From Phoronis australis (Eukaryota > Phoronida > Phoronidae), in assembly GCA_002633005.1 (NCBI GenBank), contig NMRA01000083.1, positions 773,161-837,160 of the forward strand: 64,000 nt of DNA, read 5' to 3'. Both the position numbers and the translations under genes were made by a program. Within the stretch, counting starts at the first letter, position 1. Each line of letters starts with the position of its first letter. Positions 33,541 through 57,282 of this stretch are shown one piece after another. The notes under the pieces are model-generated. The model worked only from the letters and a program-made list of their open reading frames with translations. It was not told where the DNA came from and ran no database searches.

Positions 33541-33886
33541 CATTGATTACATTGTTTACAAATGAGCTTAGTGCCAATCACTGCCAATGGTGACTTCTGG
33601 AACCTAACCAACGACTAATTCTCAAGCAGGGACAACACCTGGGACACGGGTCAGGGCTTCTGCGACCTGAAGACTGAATGGGACTCTCCGACTTTGTGAA
33701 GACTGGCAGGGACAGGGTAGCCCTCTAAGTACATTTAGTTTCGACCAGTTCCGTAGGGTGAGGTAATAATTCATCAATATCCCTATGTACTTTGTATTCT
33801 TTTAAAAGGATAGTAAACGCTGTGATGATTTCCACCAATCCTCGTCCTGTAACCTGTTAATGCATCACTGGCGTCAATCTTCCAAG

Positions 33887-34688
33887 TTAAAAGTATACCA
33901 AACCCGGTTTTATCCTATTAACAGATACTAAAACGACTTTCCCATCCAGTTCTCTGAAACGAAATAATGCTCTGTAACGGCTCGACAACCCTCTACAATT
34001 TTGAGGAAAATTAGAAAACTCCTTAAAAATTCTGCTAAAGGGGCAAGCGTGACCTACGCTTTAGCGAGTTACGCGGCATCTGTGGGAAAAGACCACCCAC
34101 CAAGGAGCATAACGTCTAATTCGTGAGGTAGTGGGCATGAATTCTTAGTTCAGTGATTCCTGCCTCCCGTTCAGTAACGCTAGGACCTCGCTAAAAAGCA
34201 AGACTTCGCGAGATTACGTGAGATATTGCCGTGCATTTTGAAAGAGAGCACGTGACTTTGACTAGGTTTTAGCTAGGTCCTAGCGTAGGTCCTCGCGTCT
34301 ACTGAACGCTCGCCTGGTTTATCTTTTAAGATTGACACCAATGATGCAACAGCAAGTGAGAGAACGAGGGTTGGTTGAAATCATCAAAATAGGGTTTAGA
34401 ACCATTTTTAAGGAAAGAATCACGTGAAAATTCATACACCCCGTGTCAAAGTTTGGACAATATGGTCCTTGGTCGGTGGACCTTTCCCACAGTTGCCGTG
34501 TAATTCGCAAAAAGCGTAGGTTACGCTTGCTCGTTTAGCAAATTTTGAAGAGCGTTCAAAATTTTCAGCAAACTTTTTAGGGTTGTCAGTGCATGGTTAC
34601 AGAGTATTACTTTGTTTTAGAGAACTAGATGGGAAGGTCATTTTTAGTATCTGTCAATTAGCCAAACCCGGATTTGGTATCCTTTTAA
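33887..34688. repeat. Long inverted repeat, arms about 220 bp
   Basis: 33887-34106 and 34467-34688 are inverted copies: both contain, on opposite strands, CAGATACTAAAA, CTTCCCATC, CTCTGTAAC, CAAGCGT and CTACGCTTT words in the same order. The outer ends are AAAAGTATACCAAA-type. The centre holds a second, smaller inverted repeat at 34168-34314. It looks like a fold-back transposon with another element nested inside. No coding frame is supported. Confidence 0.75.
34168..34314. repeat. Small inverted-repeat element nested in the larger one
   Basis: The left side, CGTTCAGTAACGCTAGGACC, pairs with the right side, which has CGTTCAGTAGACG and CTAGGACCTAG on the minus strand. Words such as AAGACTTCGCGAGATTACG recur inverted near 49370-49385, so it belongs to a dispersed family. 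Confidence 0.6.
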
Positions 34689-36931
34689 AAATGCAAGAAC
34701 GTAGTTAGTTTTCCGTATTCGTAAGACATGCAGGCAATTTCGTATGCGCATGCAATCAATAGGCCTAGTACGCAGACGTTGTTTTCGGTATAGGTACACC
34801 ACTCAGCGCATCTCATAACCGAAGTATCGTTTACTTTTGCATGCAAAAGTATGAAAATTAAACCTGGGCTCGAGAATTCAGATATTTTCGGAGTAGTGAA
34901 CCTTTGAATAGTGTGCGATGTCCCTTTCCAGCGATGTAAGTAACATGCGTAAGTACAACCAGATAAAAATTTCGTCTAAATATTTATTTAAGCACGCCTC
35001 ATTTGAAAGTTTGGCGGGTCGACCTTTGCAAAATATCAAAGGTTCACTGTTCCAGAAATTCGGACCACCCCCGGCGCAATGCTGCCTACGGGCCCGTTTT
35101 GTTACAATCGAACACAATTTCTACTGCAGAGCACACAGACATACATCATTAACTATTGTTCACCATATTAAAATATGCTGGATATTTACGCCGAAGGGAG
35201 CTGCATACAGCTGGTTGCGTTTGGAGCAATAATTGTTTGATCTATCTTGGCACTTCTCTTCTATGCAATGCAAAAAACGCGGGGATACATAGATTTATAA
35301 ATACACCGTTCTCAGCAAAACCATATTTCAGAGTATTTTTGGTAACATTGTTTGGACAATGGTTGTGTGTCAAATCGCAGTCTTTGCGTATTTTCTATAT
35401 CTGGAGCCTTCTTTAGAGGGAACTCGTTGAATGTAATTAATCTTTGAGAGCTTAAACACATCCCGAATAAATTCCGCCTCTTTGACCCTGTTGAACTGCC
35501 AATCTTGTGCACAAGGCTAGACCTACACCCATAACACGTTGGTCCAAACCGCCGATCCTGTTCCTTTGTTTATTACGTAGAATTCCCAGTATTTGAGGAC
35601 GCTTTTAGACAATACATAATAAGCGAACTATGGTTCGTTTACGCGATGCTGTTTTAAAGCTGGCAATTTTAGCAAGGACAAGGTCGAAATGATTCGCAAA
35701 CCAGATTTTGTTAGCCGTAATGGTGTATTGTACAACAGTAGTATCTCCTCAGAGATAAAATTATTCAGTTAGTAAACTTTTCCTCATTGCGTTATTAAGT
35801 GCGTTCTGGGGTTTGAAATATTAGACTTTGCTAACAGTTGGATGAATTCCCCCCAGGTGTCACTACTGATTGTCGATTAAGCACTTTCTGGGGGAAATTT
35901 CAACTGAAGTTTGATTCAGACTTTTAATTGACGAGGGTAAAAGAGTTGGTTTCAAAGCGATTGACAAGGATCACAATAGAAAAAAAAGTGTCCATGGATT
36001 GATTTAAACGCTGAATTTCAATATAACTTAACACACAAATCCACCGTTTTTGTGGGATCATCTTCACAAATTCAACCTTAGCAAATAAGTTTCACAGTAC
36101 GATTGAAGAAGCTACACTTCACCTCATTGAAAGGCAAAATAGGCTAATTATGCAAAATCCAGATTTCGAATTTTCCGATTTTGATGAGATTCTCTCCACG
36201 ACCCACTGGTAAAAACAATCAACTTTCTACGTTTTCCTTCCCATCCAACCTCTAATGCTCTTACCCGAAGTGTGAAGATGCCATATTGGATTCAGAAAGT
36301 CAGGGCCGAACCGAAGTCTCCAATCTGGTCTTCCAAATCTGGTTGCAGAATTCGGGAGTAACAGGTCGCCGGTTTTCATTAATAATGTAGATTATTGATA
36401 CGAGAGTTTTCAACCGGGGACGTCTTTAACTTTACGCCATACCAAGTTCTTCATTTAATGTGCTAAGTAATTTCGCAAATTATAAGTTACCCTACCCACG
36501 AGTGAGTGGAACACTGCACACAATTTGATGACCGTGTACAAAATTAGTCATTAGTCCCTTCCGAAAGTTATCGTTGTTCTTAGATAATTTTAGTCCTCGA
36601 GGGCTCAAAGTAATTTGTTTTCTTTGAATGTAACTAGAGACCCACTGTCAAATAATCCCTATGTTATATTCTTGACCGCAAAAACAAACCCGAATAAGAA
36701 ACTCTGCACGTTCTCTTAGCTGTACCGTCGAAAGCGAGCCATTTTCTAAGTGTCGCACGTTTTCTGTAAAGCTGCCTGGCGTGTTGAATGAAGCATTTTC
36801 AGTTGATGGAAGCCGTAACAGCTACGATAGTACAGACGCAAGTACAGCAGTTATTGCGCAAATCCGCGAGAACTCCGGATATGCGAAGGCACGAGGATCA
36901 AAGAAACAAACAAAACTATGTCTGGAAAGGC

Positions 36932-36937
36932 TTTATT
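36932..36937 (-). terminator. Possible poly(A) signal of the minus-strand beta-tubulin
   Basis: AATAAA on the minus strand lies about 370 nt after the TAG stop at 37309-37311. Other weaker signals may be used. Confidence 0.4.
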
Positions 36938-37308
36938 GACGAAAATGTTTAACATCACTGGCAAATTAATCGATATACCGATAACATTTTTTAGTCGAGG
37001 CACACGCGCACTGATCACAAACACACACATCCATGACGTCACTGCCAAACAGATCTAGACTCTGAAGTAGTAATGATGTCGCACAGTATTTGACACCCGC
37101 CAAGAAATCGTGAGAAACAGAGGAAACAGACGCTTGAAATGACGTAGTTACATCTCGAAATACTGCCAACTAACCAGTTAAATATTCTTTCACTCTTCTC
37201 GTGGTTGAGTGATTTAATGCGTCTGAAATGCTAACAAAAATAACCTCTATAATGTATAACACCTTGCACCTCACAGTTAAAAATACGAAGCAGGGTCAGC
37301 TAATACCG

Positions 37309-43761
<6,453 letters not shown>

Positions 43762-44783
43762 GTTTTTAAGAGTGACTATTCGAAACACTAACTGTCTGAC
43801 GAGGCTTTCTGCGAAGTATGCTTGAACTTGATCCAACCGGCGTGTTCTTCATTAGCAAAACCGCATTCCGAGAGGGAAATCACTGTATTCGTGAGCCGGG
43901 AAACGTGTCGGCGAGACCGAAGGTCCAAATGTCTTTAGGGAGAGCAAGTGAATATGTGCGTTACGTCACAATAAGGACCATCGGGGCCAACGTCATCAAA
44001 AAATATGCACATGTACTTTCATAACTGTAGAAGAAAATGACATAGAACAGTGAGTCAGGTTTGACGAGGGATTCTACAGTCGGGTTGAAACGGAACGTTT
44101 ACCTGAACGAAAATTGGTCCCTCCCCGAACTGAAGTTGTTTCATGCTTATCCGCCGTAAAAAGCAACTTTCGGCGATTTACATGGAACACTACTCTTTAA
44201 AATCTGTTTGTTCTTCTCCTTAATTTAGATTGGAAATTATTTCTAGGCTCAGTGAGAAGAATGGCTGACAGGTATTACCTCCGCAGAAACGCGCCATTAA
44301 GTTGTTTGTCACGGGCGGCAGTGCTGTAGGGGCGCATTGTTCAAACGCGCTCTTCTGGCTAATGCTCCTGAAAATGCCTTTTTAAATTTCCAATTCTTCT
44401 CCAAAGACGTAGATGATCAACCAACAGGAATAGATAAGGGTCATCGCTAATGACCTTTATGAAGGCTGAACACTGCATATCGATTACACTGGGGATTCTA
44501 ATTTCTAATCAAGTCGCACTGAAAGACCTCTAACAAAGTACGGAAATTTTTATACTTCTTAGCTGATGTAATTCACATTTTTAAAGTTATTCATACAAAG
44601 AACCTCGTACTTGAAGCAGAAAATCAATTCATTGAGTCGCAGTGGTTCCGGATGCTAACACCCTTGACACCTATTTAAAATGGACTCGCTCGACCGATTC
44701 ACGTCGACATGTATGAAAATAATCCTTGGTTGAAGCGAACAAACCTCATTTAAATATTCAGTGTCGATCTTCACCACCAACAG

Positions 44784-44788
44784 CCAAT
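44784..44788 (+). promoter_or_regulatory. CCAAT box of the plus-strand beta-tubulin
   Basis: CCAAT within CAGCCAATGGG lies 36 bp before the TATA box, a usual place for an NF-Y site. Confidence 0.5.
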
Positions 44789-44823
44789 GGGAACCTTAAT
44801 GAATATGTAGAGTTTGTCTTGGA

Positions 44824-44830
44824 TATATAT
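44824..44830 (+). promoter_or_regulatory. TATA box of the plus-strand beta-tubulin
   Basis: TATATAT lies 86 bp before the ATG. Transcription would start near 44855, giving a leader of about 60 nt, normal for tubulin genes. Confidence 0.55.
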
Positions 44831-44915
44831 TGGTGACGCTGACTCATAACGTTAATTTCGATTTAGTGTGGCGTGTTGGCGGTAGGCGACTTCGTTGTTT
44901 TTTTAAACACTCAAA

Positions 44916-51033
<6,118 letters not shown>

Positions 51034-51229
51034 TTGCACCGCCGTGTTTGACGTGACCATGTCGGACATATACTTGCACCACGCTTGGAAGTATCGGTTC
51101 CAACTATGCCTTGAATGTCTAACTTATTTTGCTCCCACCTTCTATTTCTCTCAATAGGAACTAATAATTGCGACTTCCTTTTCTGTGAAAAGAAATATAT
51201 AACGTGTCATTTGTGTAATTTTCAGTTCC

Positions 51230-51235
51230 AATAAA
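51230..51235 (+). terminator. Poly(A) signal of the plus-strand beta-tubulin
   Basis: AATAAA lies about 200 nt after the stop codon, within CCAATAAAAATTTC. Confidence 0.65.
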
Positions 51236-51615
51236 AATTTCTGTTGGATCCACGATGTCTTGTTTATCACAACTATTTGATTTATATCCGTCAAAAGTCC
51301 TGTTGTCAAAAACTGGGGTATTTGCGTTTGGAAACAACGTTGTAGCTTTCATTTCCTTTATTTGAGTATCACGAATCTGGTCTGAAGCAATAACACTCAT
51401 TTTTCAAGCCTATGTAATCTGCTTATTTTGGGTGCAGCAGTTGTTTTTGGTTCTTCAATAATTTGTGTAAGCGTACCTAATTGTGCAAGATTGAATAATT
51501 GATGAAAGGGAATATATAGATTCCTTCAACGCAGTTTGATTTATTCCAATTAGAAGTTAGAGATCGTTCACATATCCAGTCATCCAAAGGTGGCCACTTT
51601 TTTCCTCTTCCGGGT

Positions 51616-52545
51616 GTAACATGAAAACAGGAATCCCAGTATAAAACGGATATCCCGCAGTCGAAAACAGACTCTCGCACATTTAAAACCTCTAACCAGC
51701 CTGGAAAACACTAACTCCCTCCTTTAAAACACGAACCCTGACATTTGTAACAGGAATCCCGGGTATCGCACAATTTTCTGAGACCGTTCTTAGTAGCCTC
51801 AAAGTTTGAGTGAAAGCATCTTAAGTAATTTCCAGTTGTTTTCTGTATTTGTTTACTAAAATTGTCAATAATAAAACGTAACTTGTACTATACTAACTTC
51901 ACTCAAAAGACCTGCACCGTCACCAATTGCGCCGTTCTTACCCTCAAAAGAGTACTTAAACTCCTCATCGATCATTAAAACGGAATTTGGAATCGCAATT
52001 TCTGAGCTCGATGAATTCACTCTTTTGACGGATCACTGCTACAAAATTAGTTCTGAAATTTGGTTTGCTGGTATTAATACTATCAATTTGTAACGAAATG
52101 AAACTCAATTTCGATAATTTGTGACATGTACGCAACCTTTTAAAAGAAGAACAGTTGACTGAAAAATTGGGGAAAAACTAGCCAAATGAATAGGTGACGC
52201 AATATTTCATGGCGCCAGACGCAAAAGATTGCACCACTGACAACGTAAGCAGCAAAATATCTTATAACGCCAATCCGTCATAACTAAGTTGCCTAAAATT
52301 CTCATATAGTAAAATAACATATTCACATCTATTTAAATTAGGAAGATTTATTTTTCATCAAACAATGTTTGACGGAAAGTGCGAGAGTGATGTTTCGGTT
52401 TGCCCTGTCTGACGGATCCGCGGAGTTCTTGTTTAAAGGTCGACGTTGACGTTTTTCTGGCTGGTTAGCTGTTTTGAAGGTGCAGGAGTCTCTTTTCGAC
52501 TCCGGGATATTTGTTTCACCGGGATTCCTGTTTCGATGGAACACC
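51616..52545. repeat. Inverted repeat pair, arms about 110 bp
   Basis: 51616-51735 and the minus strand of 52430-52545 share, in order, AAACAGGAATCCC, GGATATCCCG or AATATCCCGG, GTCGAAAA, AGACTC and CTAACCAGCC. They are diverged copies of one dispersed repeat in opposite orientation. Confidence 0.5.
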
Positions 52546-52959
52546 GTGCTCCTCCGTCCTCGACCCCACCCAGCCTCCACTAATTAGGCCATCACAGCCA
52601 ACCGCCTGTTTTTTGGAAGAACCAACAGTTTGTTGGAGATTTCATCATGCAGGTGCTCAAAATAACACTGTTTCTTTGTTTGAATCTTACTATTTTCCGG
52701 AGTCCACTTTCTTTAGTAATAAGATCGTAAAAATGTGTTCCAATGTCCCTTGTTTACAGCAACGCATACCACATGTATTTTTACATTATGAAAAAATTAA
52801 ATTTATTTGTTGATTTCCATATAAAGCCCTACATTGAAACCTATGCAACGAGTTTTGCACAGCATATTTCAAAGCTACATCATAGATGTTAGCCCATTTT
52901 TATGTGCTCATATATTTATATGTGGGCGCATTATGCCGTCATCCGCGACCGTCCGCCCG

Positions 52960-54590
52960 GCGTCCAATGCTCTATCTCCAAAACACTTTGATGCATGTTC
53001 ATGAAATTTCGCACATATTTTCCTTTCATAGATGAGATGACACGAGTGAATTTTCCAACGGATCCGACTACCGGTGTACCCCTTAGTGACAAATATAATT
53101 TTTTACGTTTACCTCTGTATCTTCAAAGGTCCTCAACGGATTTTCATAAAATTTGGCTAACAGGTATCCGTTATAGTGAGATTAGGCTACCCTTCCGTTT
53201 CTGGATGGATTCGAGGTGTTTTGTGCCACCTACTGGCCATTTTTACTCTTTTCGAGTCTGGTTTTTGGCGTGCACCCTTCTATCAACCAAACCATTCTGA
53301 AGATGATTTTGAAAATTAGGGTTTATGTTTTCTAGTGTGAAGAGAACGGCTGATGACTATTTCCGGAAGACTCTGACTATTGCCTCCTAGTAGCAGTTTT
53401 TTGCGCCTATGTCTGTATCTCCCAAACCTACGACATGATCTTTATTAAATTTGGCAAGTGTATTTATATGAAGTTGACAACGGACAACGACAGCATTCGG
53501 ACGCAATCGACTACCGCTGTAGCCCCTAGTGGCAATTTTATTTTTTTGTTGTCCTGTGTATCTTTCAAACTCCTTGGCAGATTTTCATGAAATTTAATTA
53601 ATAGGTTTCTATTAAGGAGTCGACAGGTTCCCGTTTTCGGATAGATTCGAGATATAGCGGGCCGTTTTCGTTATCTTGAAATTTTGCAAATGGGTTTCTA
53701 GAAATGACGACGGTTTTTCATTTTGGGGGTGATTTGACGTATTCTGCGCCACCCAGTGGCCATTTAAAAAAAAATTAGTATGTTTTTGACGTCACCCTCT
53801 CCATCCACCAAACTGCTTAAAGGATCATTATTAAAAACTGGAGACGTGTTCCTGATGAGAAGACCGAGGTTGACGTTGATTTTCGGACGTGTTCAACTAT
53901 TCTTGCACCCCCTAGTGGCAATTTGTTTTTCGTCCACGGCTGTATATCCTTTACCCTATAGCAAAGATGTGCTCCTATGGAGATGGCAACAGATGACGGC
54001 GAGTTTCAGACCAACTACAACTGCTGTGCTCCCTAGTGGCAATTTATTTTTCATGTTTGCCGCTGTAACTTCCGAGTTCCTTGATGCTTTTTCATGAAAT
54101 TCGAAAAACAACTAGGCTTTACAACACTTTTCCCTGTTGTAATTGATTCGACGTATTCTGCACCAACTAGTGGCCTTTTTAATTATTTTTAGTCTATTTT
54201 TGTCCTATGTTTCTGTATCTTCCAAACCGCGCCGAAGATCATTATAAAAGTTGGCAGATGTGTTCCTACTGACAAGAGCATGACTGACGTGGATATTCAA
54301 ACGGGTCCAACAACTGTGGTGCCCCCTAGTTACATTTTTCGCATCTACGGCTGTATCTCCTAAACCCCTAGCAAGGTATTTTCCTATTAACTTGGCAGCA
54401 GATGGACGAAATCGACTACCGCTGTGGTTCCTAATGACTTTTTGATTTTTTTTTACGCTAGCCTTTGTCTCTATGGAGTTCTTTGACGGATTTTCATGAA
54501 ATAGGGCAAATAGTTTTGAAAGACGACCACACATTCCCATTTTTGCATTGCCTCAATGTATTCTGTGCCATGCAATGGCCATTTTTTTTA
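52960..54590 (+). repeat. Degenerate tandem array of about 147-bp units
   Basis: About eleven diverged units can be followed by the recurring TTTTCATGAAATTTGGC word (near 52999, 53141, 53585, 54091, 54491, with weaker forms between) and the CCCCTAGTGGCAATTT word. Most spacings are 137-149 bp. No frame stays open across the array. Confidence 0.7.
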
Positions 54591-55314
54591 TAAACACCCT
54601 TAGAAGCACACACTTTGCCATGTAGTCGTGGGCGCATTTCAACGCTCTGCGTTGTTCTTATAATCTATCGAAAACCCTTCTCTGCAAATTTGGGATACAT
54701 GTAGGTAGTTTGCGTAATTAATTTATCACACTTTTTGTAACTACATCCTGAAGTTTCACTGAGGAATGTAATTGCATCAAGCGGCACCTACGGTCCAATT
54801 TTAAAAGATGCATAATTTTGAATGAATGCCCGACTAAATTCTTCACAGCAATGGTAAGGGATCCATATTCTAAAATCTGTCTATCTCGTAGTAATCTTTT
54901 GAACCGTTGAAACTATTTCCCTGCTAATTACTCAGTTATATAACCTCTCTGGTTCATTTCCTATTTATGATACTATTACACCCTAAATTTATTGACATTG
55001 CACTTAATTTGTTGACTAATTAGCTAATTAATATGCCAGTTAGCATATGAGGTGTTTCATAATTACAATGTTTTTCCCATTGTGGTACAACTCTTAGTGG
55101 TTTCTAGAATTAAAAAATATTTTCAAAATTGTCAGGTATGTACCTTTCACGTAAAATAAAGAATATTTTCATACATACCTACGCCAGAGTGAAGATAAGG
55201 CAGGAAAAACAAGATGTTTAGCATAGTGCTCACCAACCAAAAACATAGGGCCTCGATTTTTTGAGAATGTGGACTTTTTACTAAGATTCACGGGGTACAT
55301 TCCGAGCTATGAAT

Positions 55315-55730
55315 TGTACAGTCGCGGAATTTTGGTTGTTCCTCATGCGCACCCAGCCTTCAATATGAGGGGGCTCGAATTCCAGACTTTGTGGACCTTT
55401 TGGTAACAAGAAAGTGGGTGGACTAAATAAAAAAAACAAAAAAAAAAAACGGGAGCACCACTGAACTACGCGTTTGCGCATGTTTAATGGACTTATGCCT
55501 CATTTTCTCGGACTTTTTGTCTCTCAGAGGCGGACCTTTTTGCCCACTTTGCCAAATGGGGGGGGCTCATTCGAGCGCCCCGAGCCCCTCCCCTGGGTGC
55601 GCGCATGTTCCTGCCTTTTTGGTGGACTTTTGTTTCTCTGAGGCAGACCTTTTTACCAACTCCGCTATGTGAGGGGGCTCGTTCAAGCTCCCCAAGCCCC
55701 CCCTGGGTGCAAGCATGAGTTATCAAGTCT
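55315..55730. repeat. Three copies of a G-rich segment, one inverted
   Basis: 55505-55605 and 55630-55715 are direct copies (GGACTTTT...CTCTGAGGC, GACCTTTTT, GGGGGCTC, CCTGGGTGC). 55315-55400 is a shorter copy on the minus strand. Confidence 0.65.
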
Positions 55731-55861
55731 GTTGAATGAAATTCCGAGACAACTAACCCCCTGTTCCCACTTACATAAAACAGTCCCAAATACGGACTCA
55801 ACTAAGTTCCCTAGATGTACTGCCTATTTGTGGACTTGTGAAAACACCCCTTGTCCATTCT

Positions 55862-56172
55862 CGTAGGCGGATTTGGGGGGAGGGGGGTCGTCCCCACCCT
55901 TGGCTGCTGCAAGGAAAATGAAACAGCAACAGCGTGAAGTGTGAGGAAATATCAAGTCCAGCAACTAGAACGGGCAACGGATGAGGGGTGAGGCTCAGAA
56001 CCCAGACCGCGGTGGAATGTGTCCCTCTGATTGATTTTCTAAGCAGAAGGTGCACGTCCCCAGCCCCGCAACTTTCAGGCTGGCTGTACACATGCAATCG
56101 CGCTTGCTTGCCCAATTCCCAGAGGCAACATGTTGGGCACCCCCATTTGTGTTATCCTAGATCCGCCACTGT
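55862..56172. repeat. Relic of the G-rich MITE family
   Basis: It begins TAGGCGGATTTGGGGGGAGG and ends ATCCTAGATCCGCCACTG, inverted ends of the family seen at 21681-21846. Confidence 0.5.
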
Positions 56173-57192
56173 TTCTTATTCTGTTTTAGTTTCATTACTA
56201 AGTCACCTTTTGACTTTGATACAAATCGAGAGTGAACTCTACATTGAATATCAATATCATCGAAAATAGGTAAGGATCTTCTCAAGCAACTTCCCTAATT
56301 TATGGACTAAGTCCCTATTTATTGTCATTGATATCCGGGCTCTGTTTCTAATTATATTATTAGAAAATATCATTAGACAAAGAGGAGCTCATAGTAAAGG
56401 CGAAATGATAGAAAAAGATTACATCTGTCAGTAAAGAAAGACAAACAGGCAAAAGATTTAGGGAACTCAGTTGAGCCCCTATTTGGAGCTGTTTCATGCA
56501 GCTCGGTACTGGTAACCATCATATATGAACCCCTTTTTCTAGAGAAATTAACCTTGCAAGGTCTTTAAGGAAATAACACTCTATTTGTAAAAGTGTCCTA
56601 GTAACAAAAGCAAAGAGACATGCTTGGTGGGTAGGTAGAAGAATGTAGCTCCAATTAGTAAATACGTAAAAAAAGAATTCTCACTGTTGACATACGTTCA
56701 AAAAAGTACATTCATCAATGTAGAATGAGGAACCTTAAAAGCCAATCTCAATGAAACCTCTCTTTCAATGTACATGTGCCCTAAGTATAGATTCTGTCAT
56801 AATTTCAACAATATTATTGACAATTAAGTCCTATAACAACATATTTCCTGAACTAGTCTTACAAGCCTGAACTAAATGTCTGAAGTAACAACTGGTTTTG
56901 AACACCCCAGTTTTACACACTGCATGATGACAATTTAAGACCATTGATTGGGCAGTGCAACAAGCGAAATATTTATCTGGAGTCACATCCTGACCTTCCA
57001 TGTTGACCCCGCATCTTGTAGAAATTAGTTTGCCATGTGCCACAAGGTGTCACTGAATGCAAGATGAAGTCATTGAGATCACATGGTTCACTTGGGAACA
57101 CATACGGCATTTCAAATTGAAGAATTTTGATCACAGTTCTGGAGAACGTTGGTTAGCACTTGAAAGACAATGGTTTTGCTGAGTATCCAATC

Positions 57193-57282
57193 CTAGCACA
57201 ACATGAACAGCTTGTTACGAAGGTAGTCCACTTTGCTTGACCACTCTGACAAGCCCATAGAGAACCATTTGAAATGAGGAAT
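57193..57282 (-). CDS. FASTKD: FASTKD last exon: end of RAP domain
   Basis: The acceptor on the minus strand is TTTTTCTAG above 57282. The 90 nt read IPHFKWFSMGLSEW...DYLRNKLFMLC and stop (TAG at 57193-57195), the usual end of a RAP domain. Confidence 0.88.
   Translation of the reverse strand: MPHFKWFSMGLSEWSSKVDYLRNKLFMLC

Larger units (their letters stand above)
31980..36931. other. Intergenic region between NETO-like and beta-tubulin genes
   Basis: No exon is supported. It contains a short G/C-run MITE relic near 32187-32250, the fold-back element at 32517-32808, a perfect hairpin at 33502-33540, and nested long inverted repeats at 33887-34688. The rest shows nothing I can name. Confidence 0.55.
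43762..44915. promoter_or_regulatory. Shared upstream region between divergent beta-tubulin genes
   Basis: 1154 bp separate the two start codons. On the plus side a CCAAT box (44784-44788) and a TATA box (44824-44830) are well placed. I see no clear TATA box close to the minus-strand start. The region could act as a bidirectional promoter. No open frame here looks real. Confidence 0.55.
51236..57192. other. Intergenic region between beta-tubulin and the FASTKD gene
   Basis: No exon is supported. It contains an inverted repeat pair (51616-52545), a degenerate 147-bp array (52960-54590), inverted and tandem copies of a G-rich segment (55315-55730) and a G/C-run MITE relic (55862-56172). The 3' untranslated part of the FASTKD gene should lie at its right end. 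Confidence 0.5.
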
